Shown: piece after piece, positions 1 to 11,215 of the stretch
How positions within the stretch are numbered: position 1 is the first letter of the stretch
Layout: the number at the start of each line of letters is the position of its first letter
From: Trichobilharzia regenti
Lineage: Eukaryota; Platyhelminthes; Trematoda; Strigeidida; Schistosomatidae
Length of the DNA stretch: 64,000 nt
Assembly (NCBI GenBank): GCA_944472135.2
Contig: OX235263.1
Span: 26,527,379-26,591,378, forward strand
Direction of reading: 5' to 3'
The notes under the pieces: model-generated
Told to the model about the DNA's origin: nothing
What the model saw: only the letters and a program-made list of their open reading frames with translations
Database searches by the model: none
Made by a program: the position numbers and the translations under genes

Positions 1-310
1 CTGGCTAGCTGGCTGGCTGGCTGGGAACAAATCAACAGGCGAGAACCGATTGCTCAATAAACATGTATGAGAAAGTGGAGATGAATCGGTGGGGTATACG
101 TTCAGGAGACTGTCAAATAACACCGCGCTCAAGGCAGGTCATCACTCGAGTGAAATCTCAGTAAGAAGAAACGAGTGGGTGGTCAGTTCAAGGGTGACTT
201 GGAGGAGATCATGTCAGTTGGAGGAGGAATAGATGAGAGATTATGGGCAATCGTGGGCCAGCTGAAGAGGATATCAGAAAGTAGAAGAAAGTGGTGATAT
301 GTTGTTTAAT
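1..310 (+). mobile_element. RTE-clade retrotransposon 3' fragment
   Basis: The fragment starts in a short GGCT-type tandem run and continues with sequence that reappears, in reverse complement, in the RTE 3' ends at about 4865-5330 and 25735-26130 (for example the stretch around 'gctcaataaacatg' against 'catgtttattgagcag' near 5167). It ends near 340 in an 'aataata' run typical of RTE tails. No open frame survives. The element is cut by the window edge, so its full extent is unknown. Confidence 0.6.
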
Positions 311-339
311 CCAGCCGTATGTCTCACTCGAATCTAAGG

Positions 340-1000
340 GCATAATAATATTTTAGTAATTATTTTTTGTTCTTTAGTATTTTCGTTACAAATCTTAAAA
401 ATAAAATCAAAGTTCATATTGTCCAAATTAGTTATAGGATTAACAGTTTCTACCCCTTATACTCATATCATAAGTAATGGTGGTTACCTCATCATTTACT
501 TGACTAAAAAGATAGTGAATGACAGATATATGTGATTCTGCCTCTTCTATTTCTGATATTTACTACCTGTATGACAGATCTAATTAAATCTGTCAGTGAA
601 ACATCGTTTATGAAACACATGTCCACATATTCAAATTATTACCCAAAGATAAATGCTATGAACATTTTCTATCTTCCCAACCGGTCACCTAACGTATTCA
701 TTATAAGAAGTGACATACCGTAAAAGACAACTTAGAAAATCATTGAAACATAACAGTCTTCGTGTGTGTGTGTGTGTGTGTGTGCGAGGGGAGGGTTAAA
801 ATCATCACTGATATTTCTTCAGTTATTTGAGTCTACGTTAGATATGTGCATAGATATGTGTATGACTACAGTTTACGATGCGTTTCAGTGACTTAGCTAT
901 TTTAATAACAATCGCTAAACTAACTCAATCGACAGATAGTACTTGTCCCTTCTATTGAACACTATTAGTAGCTAGTGTTTATTTATTTTATTTAATGAAG
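340..1000. other. Unassigned AT-rich stretch with a (GT)n run
   Basis: No gene or recognised repeat is seen apart from a perfect (GT)n dinucleotide run at 762-784. The 63-codon frame at 532-723 has no splice signals, no recognisable domain and no coding bias, so I do not call it. Confidence 0.5.
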
Positions 1001-1004
1001 TTCA

Positions 1005-1315
1005 AATTCTATCAGTCAATTTCGTAACGTGACCACCATGTTGTATGGTGGCTTGCTACAACGGTGTACTCAGAATTATTGTTATAGGATGGTAAGAGGC
1101 AATCACTAGGAAATATTGACTCGCCTACAATTTCTATTTGTTGGCACTCACCAGTCAGTAAGGCGTATCTAAATTTTGAAGAAATACAAGTCCGTTTTTT
1201 AAAATTCGAATCGAAGTCACCTAGTGATGCAGTCAGAGAGGTTGTCAATGAGTTATTCAGGCATGTCACTGACCACCTGTAGGACTGTGCTGAATACTTT
1301 GACAACATACGACCT
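1005..1315 (-). repeat. Diverged member of the 1802/8231 inverted-repeat family
   Basis: The stretch shares phrases with the elements at 1802 and 8231 ('ttctatcagtc', 'gtgaccaccat', 'cagtcagtaaggcg', 'cacctgtaggactg') in rearranged order. It is a decayed, partly shuffled copy. The open frame across it is a chance frame inside the repeat. Confidence 0.45.
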
Positions 1316-1800
1316 TTTATCTCATCTGGTTAGTAAAAACAAATGTATGCTTATATAAAGTCATAACTTTAACCAAGCATTCATTGTACTTAGACTGTCA
1401 TCAGTAAACAGAGTTTATAAGTATAATACTGCTCAATTGTTTCACAGATTTATTCTAGCAAAATTGTGTCAATTTAGATACAGAACCCTTTTTTAAACAA
1501 TTTCACTTTCGATAATTAAGGATAAACTACCTAATTTGACTTCCTCCTTTCTGCATATCTACTGTTTTGAATATTTCTGTGAATCGGTTACATTGGAGTA
1601 CAATCAGGCAGATTCATTACAGTATTTTCGAACAATTGCCTGCCAAGTGGTTAAGCCAGGGACAAAGGAGATCTGTTGGCAGTTCTGTTTTAGTACACCT
1701 TAGAGATAGTGAGCATTGAGTTGTGGCAGCAGAAAGTCTCTACTTCTTCAGCTTCAACATAACAAATTGTGGCTCATGATTAAGGGTAAATAAAATCTCT
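1316..1800. other. Unassigned stretch
   Basis: No gene, RNA gene or clear repeat is seen. The only notable feature is moderate AT richness next to the inverted-repeat element that follows. Confidence 0.5.
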
Positions 1801-1801
1801 T

Positions 1802-2202
1802 GATGATATTAGATGGTTGGAGGTAATCGTAAGGAAGCCTTGGACATAGGCTTCGTGCTAATTGGCACTAACCAGTCAGCAAGGCGTTTGTGCAACTTTG
1901 AGGGAACTACTGTTCCTACTGCGATTCTAGAACGCATCACCCATTGTCGCCTTTTAATCAGAGACGTTACCACTGAGCGATTCGGTCTCGCGATTGACCT
2001 CCTGTAGGACTGTCAATGGATGCTTCGATTGGACCCTAGTAACCAGTGTGACGCGTCTAGTCGTTTTTTTGCAGACTGAATTCTATCAGTCTCATTTGCA
2101 ATGTGGCCACCTTTCTAGGTAGCTCGCCATTACGAGTGCCAACTAGCACGAAACCTAGATCCAAGGCTTCCTTACGATTACCTCCAACCATCTAATATCA
2201 TC
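1802..2202. mobile_element. MITE-like element with perfect 43-base terminal inverted repeats
   Basis: The ends 1802-1844 and 2160-2202 are exact reverse complements over 43 bases, and similarity continues inward with mismatches to about 70 bases. The interior has no coding frame. A second copy with diverged ends lies at 8231-8622, and half copies lie near 17625 and 20380. Both full copies are followed by the same ~130-base segment (2203-2335 and 8623-8755), which is itself an inverted match to part of the interior (about 2010-2115). The mobile unit may therefore extend to 2335. The superfamily is not recognised: no transposase is present and no target duplication is obvious. Confidence 0.75.
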
Positions 2203-2335
2203 GGATCAATGTGCACTGTGGTGACAAACTACTTTGAATGGTATCCACATTGCAAAACCTCACTGAGAGAATTAAGTCTGAACCAAAGAAAGGACTAGAC
2301 AAATCCCACTATTTACTAGTCTCCAATCAAAATTA
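2203..2335. repeat. Right flank module of the inverted-repeat element
   Basis: The module is shared with 8623-8755 immediately right of the second copy. It contains the reverse complement of an internal block of the same element ('attgcaaa', 'gaattcagtctg', 'ggactagac', 'tccaatcaaa'). It is probably part of a larger palindromic unit. Confidence 0.55.
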
Positions 2336-2339
2336 TACG

Positions 2340-2800
2340 GTCTGTTAAAAGTCATTTTTTTCTAGTGGCCTGCCTAAACCACTGAGTTGCCTTTATTTTC
2401 ATCCAGCACAATATGTCTACCTTCATTCATTTCGTGTTGTTTTAATCTTCTGACTGTATGGTTGGAATACAGCATCAACTCATGCGATTTTTTTAATTGG
2501 CTAAGAAATGACCGCTGTTCATTTCAGGAATAAAATGAAGGAAAGCTGATGTAAACGATGAAGCCTTGTTTCAGATAGAATGGTTGTTAAGGCATATGAT
2601 ATACCGTCGACAAGTAGTTTATTTAAGGACTTTTAATAAGGAGCAACACATTTTGAAACGAATACTGCTAAGGATTCTGTACTGTTTTTAAACAATTTCT
2701 AGAATATTGTTGATATAATTGGTGATTAACTGATTTCTAGCCACCCAACTTTGTAATTTTAATATTATTATTAAAATAATACCCACGTTAGTTCAGTTTA
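2340..2800. other. Unassigned AT-rich stretch
   Basis: No gene or recognised repeat is seen. Confidence 0.5.
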
Positions 2801-2804
2801 AGTT

Positions 2805-3050
2805 ATGAGATTTATTCATGAGGCAACGTCAGTTAGAGATCATTGAAGACTAGGGAGAACTAGACATCTGTCTCTTCATATTCTGCGACTTCTCATAAGT
2901 GCATGCCATGACAACCTCCTCCCACAGGGGACTGAACCTTGAAACTTGAGGTTACGAGGCTAAGCTCCTTGATCATCCATTCATGATATGTCGCTATCGT
3001 GAACCAGTGACTTCTATGAGCATCTGCTTCATATCGATTTGTTTTACTAA
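2805..3050 (-). mobile_element. Strongly decayed SINE-H copy
   Basis: The order of short matches follows the SINE-H family read on the minus strand: a 'catgag..aacgtcagttagaga.cattgaa' head, a 'gactgaacctt' B-box remnant, then a 'ggttacgaggctaagctc' segment. The hammerhead core cannot be recognised. Confidence 0.4.
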
Positions 3051-3221
3051 TTATTGGTTTCATTTCTTGACTTAACTAATTGAAAGTATATCGACAACTA
3101 TACGCCTGCTTAAAATTTCAGAAACGTTTGAGAGTCACTACGGTGACTTTTATGTACAACAAAAATTGTTTTTCAGGAATCGGTTTTTTGTAAGGTTTTT
3201 GTTTGATTGATTAAACGATTT

Positions 3222-3325
3222 CATCATGAGCTGACATAAGTTAGAGAACCACTGGAAAACCAACCAGAAAGTACTGAACAGCTGTTTTGGTCTAGTGAAA
3301 TCCTTACTACTGTTCACTACTGTTA
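3222..3325 (-). mobile_element. SINE-H fragment
   Basis: The conserved 3' segment ('catcatgagctgaca', 'agttagagaacca', 'ggaaaacca') is followed by 'agtactgaacagctgtttt', the reverse complement of the hammerhead 3' arm. The catalytic GAAA has been lost (the strand reads AAAA) and the tRNA-like head is missing. Confidence 0.65.
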
Positions 3326-3640
3326 TTATTATTCCCTAAGGTTCCGGGTAAAATGTAGGGCCTCAAAATTCTGTTCTCTGCAGTTTTGTTTTATCAGGCT
3401 CCACGACTACTTACAAGGCTTCATCTCTTCATCACGTGATCTCCCCCGTCTTCCACTGGGACGTTCAACGTATACTTTCCAAAACGGCTTCCATTCTAGT
3501 GATGCCCTGGGATGCGATGTCACTTGGTAGCCTTCTTAATCTGTATCCAGTCCATTACCATTTGCTTAAATGTAGTTGTTACGTAATAGGTTATTGATTG
3601 GTTTGTTCCATTCTGGGCTTAATGTCGACTAATAAACCAT
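3326..3640 (-). mobile_element. RTE-clade 3' end fragment
   Basis: The stretch begins in a 'ttattattattccc' run (an AAT-rich tail on the minus strand) and continues with a 'gttccgggtaaaatgtagggc' block that recurs at the start of the RTE fragments near 4880, 22080, 25745 and 32640. It is untranslated 3' sequence only. Confidence 0.5.
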
Positions 3641-3649
3641 GTGAAGTTT

Positions 3650-4860
3650 TAGGGGTACTTCAGGCAAGAAGTGAATCCGGATTCTCCATGTAGCTGGCAA
3701 ACATTCTATGATTGAGTGTTGGCCTCACTTTTATCACACACTGGTATAAATTAAATCTACCTATCTAAATATGTTTATATTACCAACTAAAATCAACTTG
3801 ATTGTAAGATTGATTCGATCTAAAATAGACGCACAATAGTCGATAACGTTTAGTGTGCATAACGAAATCAGCTCGAAGATTTTCTGCAATTAGCATAAAT
3901 AATAAGGTTCAGATTTTTGTAACTTATGTCAAGTTATTCAGTGCTTCTATGTAGTTCAGAGACTTGTAAAGCGTGTCACTAAACATTTTTATAATAGGCC
4001 ACTTTACACTGTGATCGACAGATGCTTTCACTGGCACTATACTGAAGATGGGTTGGAAAGTAAGAAAGGGTTGGCACAGCACCTAACTATGGCAGACAGA
4101 GAACGTTTTGTCAATTAAATTTTCCGAAAAGTAGAGATAGACAAAATATACTCCTGATAGAACGTTGATGGACATCACGTGTCAGGCCGTGGCTAGAGTG
4201 TAAGCCAAATGAGAAACGACAAGTTGGACATAGTTCCAAAGGTGACAACATACTGGAGATCATGGAGCCGGAAAAAGAAGATTTCAGAGAAGAGTTGGAA
4301 ATGGAGGTATCCTGTTGTTGTCTTGTGTTACACTCGGAAACTTAAAGAATAGTAATAACTATTATATAGTTACGGATTTTTAATATACCCCTCAAGAAAA
4401 TGTTGTAAGAATTCTTTATTTCCGATTTCTTTAATTTTCTGAAGGCTAATTTAACATGGACAGTCTACAGTCTATAATACAAGCTCAGTGTTCTATAAAG
4501 AAAAATACGTTCAAAAATTTGAACAAATCTTACAAATTATTTTAACAATCGCTGTCGACAAAATGTAATTTTTGTAGAGGACAAGATTTTTGTGAAGATT
4601 TAAAGAAATTCTGTTTTATCTCTCTTTCTTTCAAATTCAATGTTAAATGTATTTTGATAAAGGCAAGTGAATAAAAACGGAGAGAATTTTGTTAAATTCG
4701 CTGTTAAACAGAAAAAATTTGAATAAAGAAAGTTTTCACTTCATTGTCTAATTTTCTTCCACTTATTATGTCATAGACAAGTGTTCAAGAACAGTTTTGC
4801 GGGGAGGAGATATGAAATGTAATCACCACCTACCTCTAATTATGTTTTAATGTTAAATTT
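3650..4860. other. Unassigned AT-rich stretch
   Basis: No exon-like frame, RNA gene or clear repeat family is seen over about 1.2 kb. Between about 4020 and 4330 the base composition is less AT-rich, which may be a very old repeat, but I cannot assign it. Confidence 0.45.
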
Positions 4861-4864
4861 TAAA

Positions 4865-5620
4865 TTATTATTATTTATTATTATCCCCTTGGGTTCCAAG
4901 TGGAACATAGGGCTACATGAACACATTTAGACTTCATTCTATTTTCTGCTGTCCTTTTCAGGTGTCTAGCTCCACTACCGACCATAATTTCTCATCTGTT
5001 CCTAATTCTTCTCCCTACACGATCTGATCCATTTTACTCTTGCAATGACCACCCACTCGTCACTTCTAAATAGGATTCCACTTGGACCATGACCTACTTT
5101 GAGGGCTGTCTCATTCGATAGTCTCCCCAACGTATGCCCCACCGATTCATCTCCACTTTCTCACTCATGTTTATTGAGCAGTCGGCTGTGGCCTGTTGGT
5201 TTGTCCCCAGCCAGTCAGCTAGCCCTGTTTGTTGTTGCTAATCCTCCTTTCTGGCCGGTTGGCCGGCCGTCTGACTAGCTGACTGGCTAATTAATCTTCA
5301 GTATAGAGCCAGCCAGCCAGGCAGCGGGAGTGGCAGCTGGTGGTTGGTACAAGTCTGAATTGGTCTGTTGGAAATGTATTTGGTGATAGGCTTGCAAAGT
5401 TACTGATCCGTATAAAAGAAGTGACTGACTGACTTCACATTTGTGTTGGACAGAACTCTAATCTTGTTCTCTAACCTGGCTGGGTGAGTTAGTGCAGAAT
5501 ATATCGAAATTGGTTTCACCTTGGTTGATTGAGGCGTATCTTGGCTTTCCGATTCTGGCTCATCGTGACATCTTCGTCCGTTCCGCCTGTGTTTCACTCT
5601 TCATTTACATCCTCACCTAG
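4865..5620 (-). mobile_element. RTE-clade retrotransposon 3' part (relic)
   Basis: Read on the minus strand, 5400-5597 encodes a piece matching the RTE reverse transcriptase C-terminal pattern (an 'NKIR...NTNVKSV' stretch, corresponding to the 'TKIRIFNTNVKSVLLYGSETW' type of motif in RTE proteins). It is followed by a GGCT-rich linker (about 5200-5310) and untranslated 3' sequence ending in 'aataataataat' near 4870. It is 5'-truncated and full of frameshifts. The homologous fragment at 25735-26450 has the same layout. Confidence 0.7.
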
Positions 5621-5794
5621 TCCACTAGATCGCTATTTTTCTATCGGCTCCCAAGTTCGTTTAAAGGGGACGGTTGGGCGTGGTGCTAGAACCCTACTCC
5701 AGAAAACTAACCAAACTGCTATGGAAACTCAATGCACAATAAAAATATTAAAAATACAGAAATATCGAATCATCATTTCTCATTTATTCCAACA

Positions 5795-6130
5795 TTATTT
5801 TGAATTCCGGTCACAGGGTGATGTCAGTTACAGAATCACTGAAAGCCAGCCGCGAGTATTGGACAGCTATTTCGTCCTGATATCAGTATCCATCCACTGC
5901 AAGGGTTTGAATTCAAGACGTTTTAGTTACAACGTAGGTTCGTAGACCACTCAGCCACTAGTACCCGATACAATAGCTAATGAATTCTAATTTCTGCGAA
6001 GTTGTGGTATTCAACTTGACTGGCACCAGTAAATATCATCGGCGCGCAATTGTCCTCACTTACGACAGGATGGACTCACTAAATCTCCAGGAAACTCCAT
6101 CATGTAGCCTGCCACTAGCCAGCATTAGAT
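5795..6130 (-). mobile_element. SINE-H copy
   Basis: The family order is retained: a 'gatgtcagttacagaatca' 3' segment, hammerhead remnant, B-box remnant ('gggtttgaattc'), 'gttacaacgtaggttcgtagacca', an A-box region, then 'gaattctaatttctgcgaa' and 'ctcacttacgacagga'. The hammerhead core is broken: stem II and the CUGANGA box are altered. The open frame at 5529-5945 runs across RTE and SINE sequence and is not a gene. Confidence 0.7.
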
Positions 6131-6179
6131 TAATTTTCAAGGGTTGATTTTTAGGGATTTCATTTGTTTTCCATCTGTT

Positions 6180-6320
6180 TCGTCCTAGTTTGGAACTCAT
6201 CGACAGTATACACCAGAAAGTCCCGGGTTTGAATCCCAGTGAATGTGTTCTGTTGAATAGTAGTCCCTAAACTAAGACGAAACTGCTGCACCGTATTCCT
6301 CGTTTGTTTAGGGTATCAAT
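6180..6320 (+). mobile_element. SINE-H fragment, sense
   Basis: The fragment carries a B-box remnant ('gggtttgaatccc') followed by 'gtagtccctaaactaagacgaaac', the stem II region and GAAA box of the family hammerhead. The CUGANGA box is degraded ('ttgaata'). It directly follows a minus-strand copy, giving the inverted arrangement seen elsewhere. Confidence 0.55.
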
Positions 6321-7285
6321 GTGAGTTGAAGAGGTGTGGAGCTTGTTCACAAAGTTAGTCTACATCATAACATTATCCTACTTCTAATTACCTTACATTT
6401 CACTGATGCAAAATGTACTCATAATTCACTGAAATCAATGTTAACTACAAAAAAAAGAAAAAAGAGATCAGATTGAAGATTCTTATTTTGATAGAAAAAC
6501 AGAAGAATCTATGCAACATATATTGATGTCTTTTTTTAGAAGAAGCAGAAAATGTCTGTTTAATCATTTCTCAGCAGATATGTATGTAGTGATGATGTGA
6601 GTAGTGGTGGTGATGATGATGGCGGCGATAGGAGTAAGGCTTCCAATGAGATGATTACACCAACCACTAGCATATATGTGAATATCCTCTTAAAAAACAA
6701 AGTTTAGCAATTGTTTATGTTGTATGAGGGAAATAAATTGACAAGGAGTTGACATTTATGCTGACTAGGAGAGGTTAACGGGTTGGGTGTACTGTGTGTA
6801 GATGAGAGATAGCAATAAACAACAGTAAAAGACTAATGCTTTATAATGGTAACGGTTATCATGATTTTGACAGTCGATGTATACATACATATATGTATAT
6901 ATGTGACATGCATCTGTGTAGATAATTTTTCAAATTCTCATCGTTGTCATGATAGAAATTTTAGTTTTAGTCTTTACAACGAAAAATATATGTATATTTT
7001 GTATGTGCGTTTCTCTTCTTTTATTTTATTTTTTTCAAAATTTTAAAACCATTAGTCAATTATTCTTGTACGCGCATTTATGTTTTATGTGCGTAGAATA
7101 GTAATACTAATAATAATCATAATAATATGATATGTAAACAAATGAGGTTTGTTTTTGTGACAATCAGAGGTATAGAAGACAGTAAATCTGTATTTTATGA
7201 TAGAAAGGCATAAAGTTAAAGAGTAATTTAGTAAAGGCTTTGGAAAGTGCCAACAAGCCATAAAGGGTAATATTGTATAATATTA
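6321..7285. other. Unassigned AT-rich stretch with simple repeats
   Basis: The stretch has short GAT/GGT-type runs near 6590-6640 and very AT-rich sequence near 7000-7300. The 66-codon frame at 6846-7046 is low-complexity and not convincing as a gene. Confidence 0.5.
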
Positions 7286-7480
7286 TTATTAGTATTTTAT
7301 TATGTCGTTTCATTGATAGAGGAACATATGGCTTCAGCCGCAAACATTTTCACTTGGCTCCACGTCCGCCTGCATGTTTTTATCTCCTCTTCCCATGACC
7401 ACCTCCATGTCAACCAATCTTGCACTGACGACTGACTCGCCGCTTACCATTCAGTCGGGTTTCACTCGAACAATGGCCTG
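7285..7480 (-). mobile_element. RTE-clade 3' end fragment
   Basis: The fragment starts with an 'attattattagta' run and carries the family blocks 'gaggaacatatggcttca', 'ctccacgtccgcctgcat' and 'cgcttaccattcagtcgggtt', which are also found near 32650-32820 and 25900. There is no coding frame. Confidence 0.5.
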
Positions 7481-7489
7481 AAGTGTAAT

Positions 7490-7620
7490 GTCACTGCATT
7501 GATGTAACGAGAAAGTCCTTGGCTCAAACCCCGGTGGATGTGTACTGATGAAGAGTTATAAACTAGAACTACTACTACTTCATGGTGATTTTTACATTGG
7601 TTGTCTAACCAATTTCAGCT
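7490..7620 (+). mobile_element. SINE-H fragment, sense
   Basis: The fragment has a B-box remnant ('ggctcaaacccc') followed at 7541 by 'gtactgatgaagagtt', the hammerhead 5' arm and core with the recurrent C3-to-A change. The GAAA box is lost. Confidence 0.6.
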
Positions 7621-7949
7621 CCAGTATTTTATTTATCATCGTCACAATAATAGCCAGATACGTGGCAGATACACTATTTTAAAAGTTAAGTCACATCACA
7701 CTTGATGGATACAGCACGTCACGTTGACACTAACGTATAACTAATAATCTGTTATTCTCCGTAAAAATATATCCCCAACATAAGAGGCTATTATCATTAT
7801 TGTGTCGATAACAAATATAACATTTTATGACTGTAAGAACCTGAAGAGGAGAATTTACTGAAAAGAATATTTTACACCCAGGCACTGACTTTAATTCATG
7901 ATATAAGAATATTTCACAGTCTTGAATTTTATGAAATCGCTAGGTAATA

Positions 7950-8150
7950 GTGAAATAGTTGTGTTCTCTGAAGAGCTGGTTGATTTAATTGTGTAGCTTT
8001 CGTTGTCCACCTTCTAGACATCTTCAGTGCAAGTTTAAGTATAAAATGGACTTATTTAAATTCTCCATAAATGAAGTTGTGATTGTATCTCCTGGAGACC
8101 ATTATCGTGATTGTTAATTTACGTCTTTATCGATCACTTTTACTCAATTA
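7950..8150 (-). repeat. Penelope-like terminal segment, inverted relative to 9430-9600
   Basis: The stretch from 'gaagagctggttgattta' through 'tccaccttctagaca' to 'aagtataaaatg' is a close reverse complement of 9430-9600. It therefore forms an inverted flank to the Penelope-like relic and the inverted-repeat element between them. Confidence 0.65.
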
Positions 8151-8230
8151 TAATAGTAATAATCCAATTACCCACAAAAGAAACTGTTTATGGATATAAT
8201 TTAAAAGAGTTCAAATACACTGTAAACTTT

Positions 8231-8622
8231 GATGATATTAAATGCTTGGAGGCAACTGGTAGGAAGCCTTGGATCTAGTTAACGTGCTAGTCGGCGCTCG
8301 GCAGTCAGCAGTGCGTATATTCAACCTTGAAGGAACTCATATCTCTCCTGAGATTCAAACCAACGTCACGCTGTGCTGCCTTCAGTTAGAGACGTTACCA
8401 CTTAGCTATTGAAGCTCGCGATTGACCTCCTGTAAGACTGTATTGGATACTTCGACTGGTCACTGGTAACTAGTGTGATGTGTCTAGTTCTTTCTTTTGG
8501 TGCAGACCAAATTCTTTCCGTCAGATTTGCAAAGTGACCATCATTCCAGTTAGCTCGTAAACCAACACGGGAACCTAGGTCCAAGACTTCCTGCTGATTG
8601 CCTCCAACCATCTAATGTCATC
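8231..8622. mobile_element. MITE-like inverted-repeat element, second copy
   Basis: It is homologous end to end to 1802-2202, including the interior blocks ('gacgttacca', 'cgcgattgacctcctgta', 'agtaactagtgtga'). The terminal repeats are diverged here (about 43 bases with several mismatches), so this copy is older or the 1802 copy has been homogenised. The right flank module 8623-8755 is also conserved. The minus-strand open frame at 8402-8611 is inside the element and non-coding. Confidence 0.7.
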
Positions 8623-8789
8623 AAATCAATGTGCAAGTGATAGTGAGCTACCTGGTTTGGCAGCCACATTGCAAACCTGACTGATAGAATTCAGTCTGCA
8701 CTAAAGAGAGGACTAGACACACCACACTAGTTACTAGTGTCCAATCAAAGTACACTGTAAGACTGTCCTTGTGTTGAAGAGAATGGGAG

Positions 8790-9605
8790 GAAAATGTCCA
8801 CTGACTGTTTTCAAAAAGAACGGATATCTTAAAAATTTCACCAAAAAGTGTTTAAACTTGAGTCATAACACCAACAACAAGTCAACATCAAAGATCACGA
8901 GAAAATTCATCTCACCAAATAAAAAAGTATCTCTGAAATAACAGCTAGAATATTAAGTCCATTTGAAATAGATATAACATACAGGTCAGCCAACAGAATC
9001 ACTTCATTCATCGACATTGTGCAAACCTAAACATCCAACAGAAAAAGAAGATAAAATTAATACCATTTACAAAATAACTTCTATGAACTGTAACAAAAAT
9101 TACATCAGTCAAAGTAGGCGTCTGCTTCGAATCCAAATCCAAGAACATAAATCATCTGTGAAAAGACATGATTTATATTCTTTCATACCAATGCATATAG
9201 ATAACTATGGACTGCAGTTTGATTGGGATAATGTCGAAATTTTAGTCAGAAAAAACACGAAATAAGCCCGGGGAATTCCTAGAAGCCTGTTACTTAAATG
9301 AATCTGCTAGCGATTAACAAACACATTATCATTATAGGCCGAATTTACCAGCTATTAAAAAGTAAATCATCACGTGAAAAAAAAGTTCGAAATCGAAGTC
9401 AATAAAAATATGATCAGTAGAGACGTGAATCAACAACCAGTCACAACATTGGTTGCCAGGGGATACAACTACTTCCTTCATTGAGAATTAAAATAAGTTC
9501 ATTTTATACTTAAAACTGTACTGAAGATGTTGTCTAGAAGGTGGACAATGAAAGCTTCCCAAATAAATCAACCAGCTCTTCATAGAAAACAACTGCGTCA
9601 GCAGC
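8790..9605 (+). pseudogene. Penelope-like element relic with GIY-YIG domain
   Basis: The frame 9017-9265 encodes a degenerate GIY-YIG endonuclease region. An 'IYKI' strand, a 'NCNKNYI' motif standing where the C..C..YIG pattern is expected, a conserved Arg (RRLLRIQIQEH) and an EH pair follow in the family order, then an 'FDWDNVEIL' segment. The upstream part (8790-9016) has stops and frameshifts; downstream, 9430-9605 is the element's terminal segment. Penelope-like elements are telomerase-related retroelements carrying a GIY-YIG nuclease. This copy lacks an intact reverse transcriptase and is dead. A homologous minus-strand relic lies at 57800-58595. Confidence 0.8.
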
Positions 9606-9609
9606 ATCC

Positions 9610-10450
9610 ACCTGACCTACAAATCTTCTCCATTACTTCGAAACGTGGATGATAATAATATTGAACTGTTTGTGGGGGTGCAAAGAGTAACTCACAAACG
9701 AAGACATGTGTTTTATTAGAGGTTATCATTTATTTTGTTATCCCTTTCATGTGGACCTAATATTTATCGACTGAGCTGACAAGGTCTTAAAAATGGATTA
9801 AATTTGTTTTTTCTTGGCATTTTTTAAGACTTTTTTTTGTTATATTGCTTAAATAAGATAGAAATACACCATCTAGTTTGCAATAAACTACCTATACTCT
9901 TTGGTACCCTTTAATTCTATTGATAAACAATATCAGTGAACTTTTTTTATTTTACTTCTTCATAAAGTATAGGGGTGAGACATTTTTCCGCATGAGAAAA
10001 CACTTTTATTTCACAGAAAATTGTTCGAGGTATTATACAACGTTTTCACAGTCACGTTTCTAAGACTATATTGTATTGTATATTTTTTGAGGATAACACA
10101 TGGGACGTTTCATGGGATATGAGGACGTGACATATACACATACTGTCTGAGGCATAATCAGAAAATAATTTCACCTAATTTTCATAATACTATAATATAC
10201 AAGAGAGCTTTTATGTGGTCACAAGATCTACACAGAGCATACAATTGTCATATTTTCAGTAATCACTAAATAAAATGGTTGTATACAAGGTAAATTTCTT
10301 TTCAAAATGTTTGAGTAAGAGCCCACTCTCGGGGTAGAAAACGGCTGGCGGCATAGAGCACTCAGTTGGTCGCATCAAAACATGGTACTATATGCAGTAG
10401 GGTTCCTTTGAGTACCTACTTAATAATCCATAAAAACTGAATACACTTGC
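9610..10450. other. Unassigned AT-rich stretch
   Basis: No gene or clear repeat is seen over about 0.8 kb. Confidence 0.5.
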
Positions 10451-10454
10451 ATCT

Positions 10455-10650
10455 ATGTTTCAGTGGTATAATACCCGCCGATCACGCCACAGGTGTCCCA
10501 GATTCGATTCCTGGTTGACGCATTTCTTAACCTCACCTAGCCTGTAGTAAGACCTGGCCTAGTTTAGGGCTGGATAACTCGTCTCATGTAAACAACACCG
10601 CAACTTATGGACTGAAGCTCTATGTTACACTCGAAACGCAATGGAGCATA
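10455..10650 (+). mobile_element. SINE-T copy (tRNA-like SINE), decayed
   Basis: An A-box remnant ('cagtggtataatacccgc'), a B-box ('gattcgattcc') and the family tail ('cttaacctcacctagcc', 'gaagctctatgttacactcg', 'acgcaatgga') are in order. There is no hammerhead in this family. Confidence 0.65.
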
Positions 10651-11039
10651 TATATTTATATAATCAACAGAAAGAAACGCGAATCTTGAATTTTAATTCT
10701 ACCACTTACTGACTGCACACTTTTACTTGACGAATAAGTTTACCTGTCATCCACAGTGTAGCTTTTTAGATGCTAATATTTGGTTTAAACAGAATTTGAT
10801 TTCCCAGTGGATTATAAAGATTTATATGCATCATGTTTATTGTGTTAAATGTCCAGTGGTTTTAGGATCCCGTCCAAAAAACAAAAGGAATAAAAGATAA
10901 TGAAATTTATTGAAAAATTAGTCACATTTTCTGTTTGCTTTTAAATCACTCTTCAATTTTCCCGTTAATTTGGTACAATAATTTGAAATGAAGACAAATC
11001 ATAACCGATACGTGTTGCGCAAAATGTGACTCTCATAGC

Positions 11040-11215
11040 TCAAGTAATCTAGTGGATAACACTTTGGCGTTTGAAAAGATGAATAGTGTGTTAAAGTATC
11101 AGTCAGAACACGATCGTTACTCACTAGGAAAGGCAAGTACATTTTAACCGATCAGTCTCCAATAGGGCAAAATGTGCAGCCTCAATCTTATCGCCAGTTA
11201 CTACCTATCAAGTGA
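11040..11215 (+). mobile_element. SM-alpha SINE relic
   Basis: The A-box region 'tagtggataacactttggcg' is followed by the SM-alpha layout as in 53050-53240. A decayed hammerhead remnant follows near 11130-11180 ('agtacat', 'ccgatcagtctccaatagggcaaaat', 'ttactacctatcaa'). The B box and most catalytic positions are lost. Confidence 0.5.

Noticed and set aside
5529..5945. 138-codon + strand frame
   Set aside because: It runs across the antisense RTE relic and a SINE-H copy; no domain, no splice sites.
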